The notes beneath the pieces were generated by a model. It saw only the letters and a list, made by a program, of their open reading frames with translations. It was not told where the DNA came from and searched no databases. A stretch of 64,000 nt of DNA, taken from positions 992,001 through 1,056,000 of the forward strand of contig NZ_JBMVQY010000001.1 of the NCBI RefSeq assembly GCF_049537125.1, given 5' to 3'. This document shows, piece after piece, positions 63,743 to 64,000 of this stretch. The first letter of the stretch is position 1. Each line of letters starts with the position of its first letter. The translations under genes were made by a program, and so were the position numbers. Source of the stretch: Limisphaera sp026417315. GTDB lineage: Bacteria > Verrucomicrobiota > Verrucomicrobiia > Limisphaerales > Limisphaeraceae.

Positions 63743-64000
63743 GTGAACCGCTTTCGGCTCGTGTACCGTTGTTGGGAGGTGACGGTGATCCTGGGCCTGG
63801 CCGCCGGCGCCGGCCTTTGGTGTGAAGCCAAGCCCATCCACTTGCGAACGGACCCCTTCGACCCGAGCACGAACCGTTCTCCGGAGTTGACGGCGGCCGC
63901 GGGGGTGCCGGGGCAGGAGCCGCGGCTCCACGGACTGTATCTGGTGCAGCTCAAGCAGGCCCCCCGGGCCGACTGGCGCGCCGCGTTGGAGCAGCTCGGG
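63743..64000 (+). CDS. N-terminal part of a secreted protein, possibly an S8-type peptidase (partial)
   Basis: A GTG at 63743 begins an 86-codon frame open to the window edge: MNRFRLVYRCWEVTVILGLAAGAGLWCEA, a signal peptide, then KPIHLRTDPFDPSTNRSPEL and RLHGLYLVQLKQAPRADWRAALEQLG. The phrase LYLVQLxxxxxxxWRAALEQLG resembles the propeptide start of Verrucomicrobial subtilisin-like proteins. The remainder lies beyond the right edge, so the family call is provisional. Confidence 0.55.
   Translation, partial: MNRFRLVYRCWEVTVILGLAAGAGLWCEAKPIHLRTDPFDPSTNRSPELTAAAGVPGQEPRLHGLYLVQLKQAPRADWRAALEQLG

Noticed and set aside
61222..63825. An 867-codon plus-strand open frame
   Set aside because: Antisense to ribH and ribBA, whose active-site motifs are intact. 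The peptide is His/Pro/Arg/Gln-rich low-complexity.

Overview
The window is 64 kb of GC-rich bacterial DNA. The gene content points to a Verrucomicrobiota bacterium, probably Limisphaerales/Pedosphaera-like. It carries an exosortase/EpsI locus, very large secreted proteins with C-terminal YYRLR/YFRVVR-type tails, a DUF5107-TPR protein, small DUF1844 and LON-domain proteins, and dense ATGA-overlapped operons. The taxonomic call is an inference from family content; no rRNA or other marker gene is present.

Layout. (1) 0-4.6 kb, minus strand: an exosortase-EpsI-sugar transferase (WbaP-like)-UDP-glucuronate decarboxylase exopolysaccharide operon. (2) 5.2-22.7 kb: a nucleotidyltransferase, then a DUF5107/TPR protein, a sodium:solute symporter and a GH2-type glycosidase. 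Interleaved with these are a LON-domain protein, queE, an aminotransferase-ksgA-NUDIX operon, a nucleoside transporter with an in-frame stop, an ACT-domain protein and a GDSL esterase. (3) 22.9-25.1 kb: molybdenum cofactor genes moeA-moaC-mog, followed by a convergent UvrD-family helicase. (4) 27.6-36.1 kb, minus strand: an anaerobic respiration operon with a tetraheme cytochrome, an FeS protein, an NrfD-like quinol module, an octaheme HAO-family cytochrome, NapD, NapA, a second tetraheme cytochrome and an unknown protein. A perfect TTGAC-N4-GTCAA operator lies upstream. (5) 36.6-41.4 kb: signal peptidase, an NTF2-like protein, a SAM-hydrolase family protein, an aldo/keto reductase, Ppx/GppA and a small DHp-like protein. 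(6) 41.8-45.75 kb: a decayed island with a GT39-type glycosyltransferase, a MauE-like membrane protein and secreted proteins, all with frameshifts and stops. (7) 46.5-61.4 kb: genes for very large secreted proteins, a sialidase-like protein and an S9 peptidase, separated by long gene-poor stretches. (8) 61.7-64 kb: ribH, ribBA and the start of a secreted protein.

The most striking structural observation is a 12.3-kb inversion (9965-22272) bounded by CCGG on each side. It splits two genes, the symporter and the DUF1844 gene. Flipping the segment back restores both reading frames exactly. The plus strand is C-rich on either side and G-rich inside. In the flipped order, DUF5107-TPR, symporter and GH2 form one co-directional carbohydrate-uptake operon, and LON-DUF1844 lies upstream of moeA. 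The event is either a very recent genome rearrangement or an assembly or amplification chimera.

The most interesting functional unit is the Nap plus octaheme cytochrome plus NrfD/FeS cluster. It has no nrfA, napC or napGH in the window, and Moco synthesis genes lie next to it. It looks like a self-contained nitrate-reducing module in which an HAO-family cytochrome takes the place of the usual nitrite reductase.
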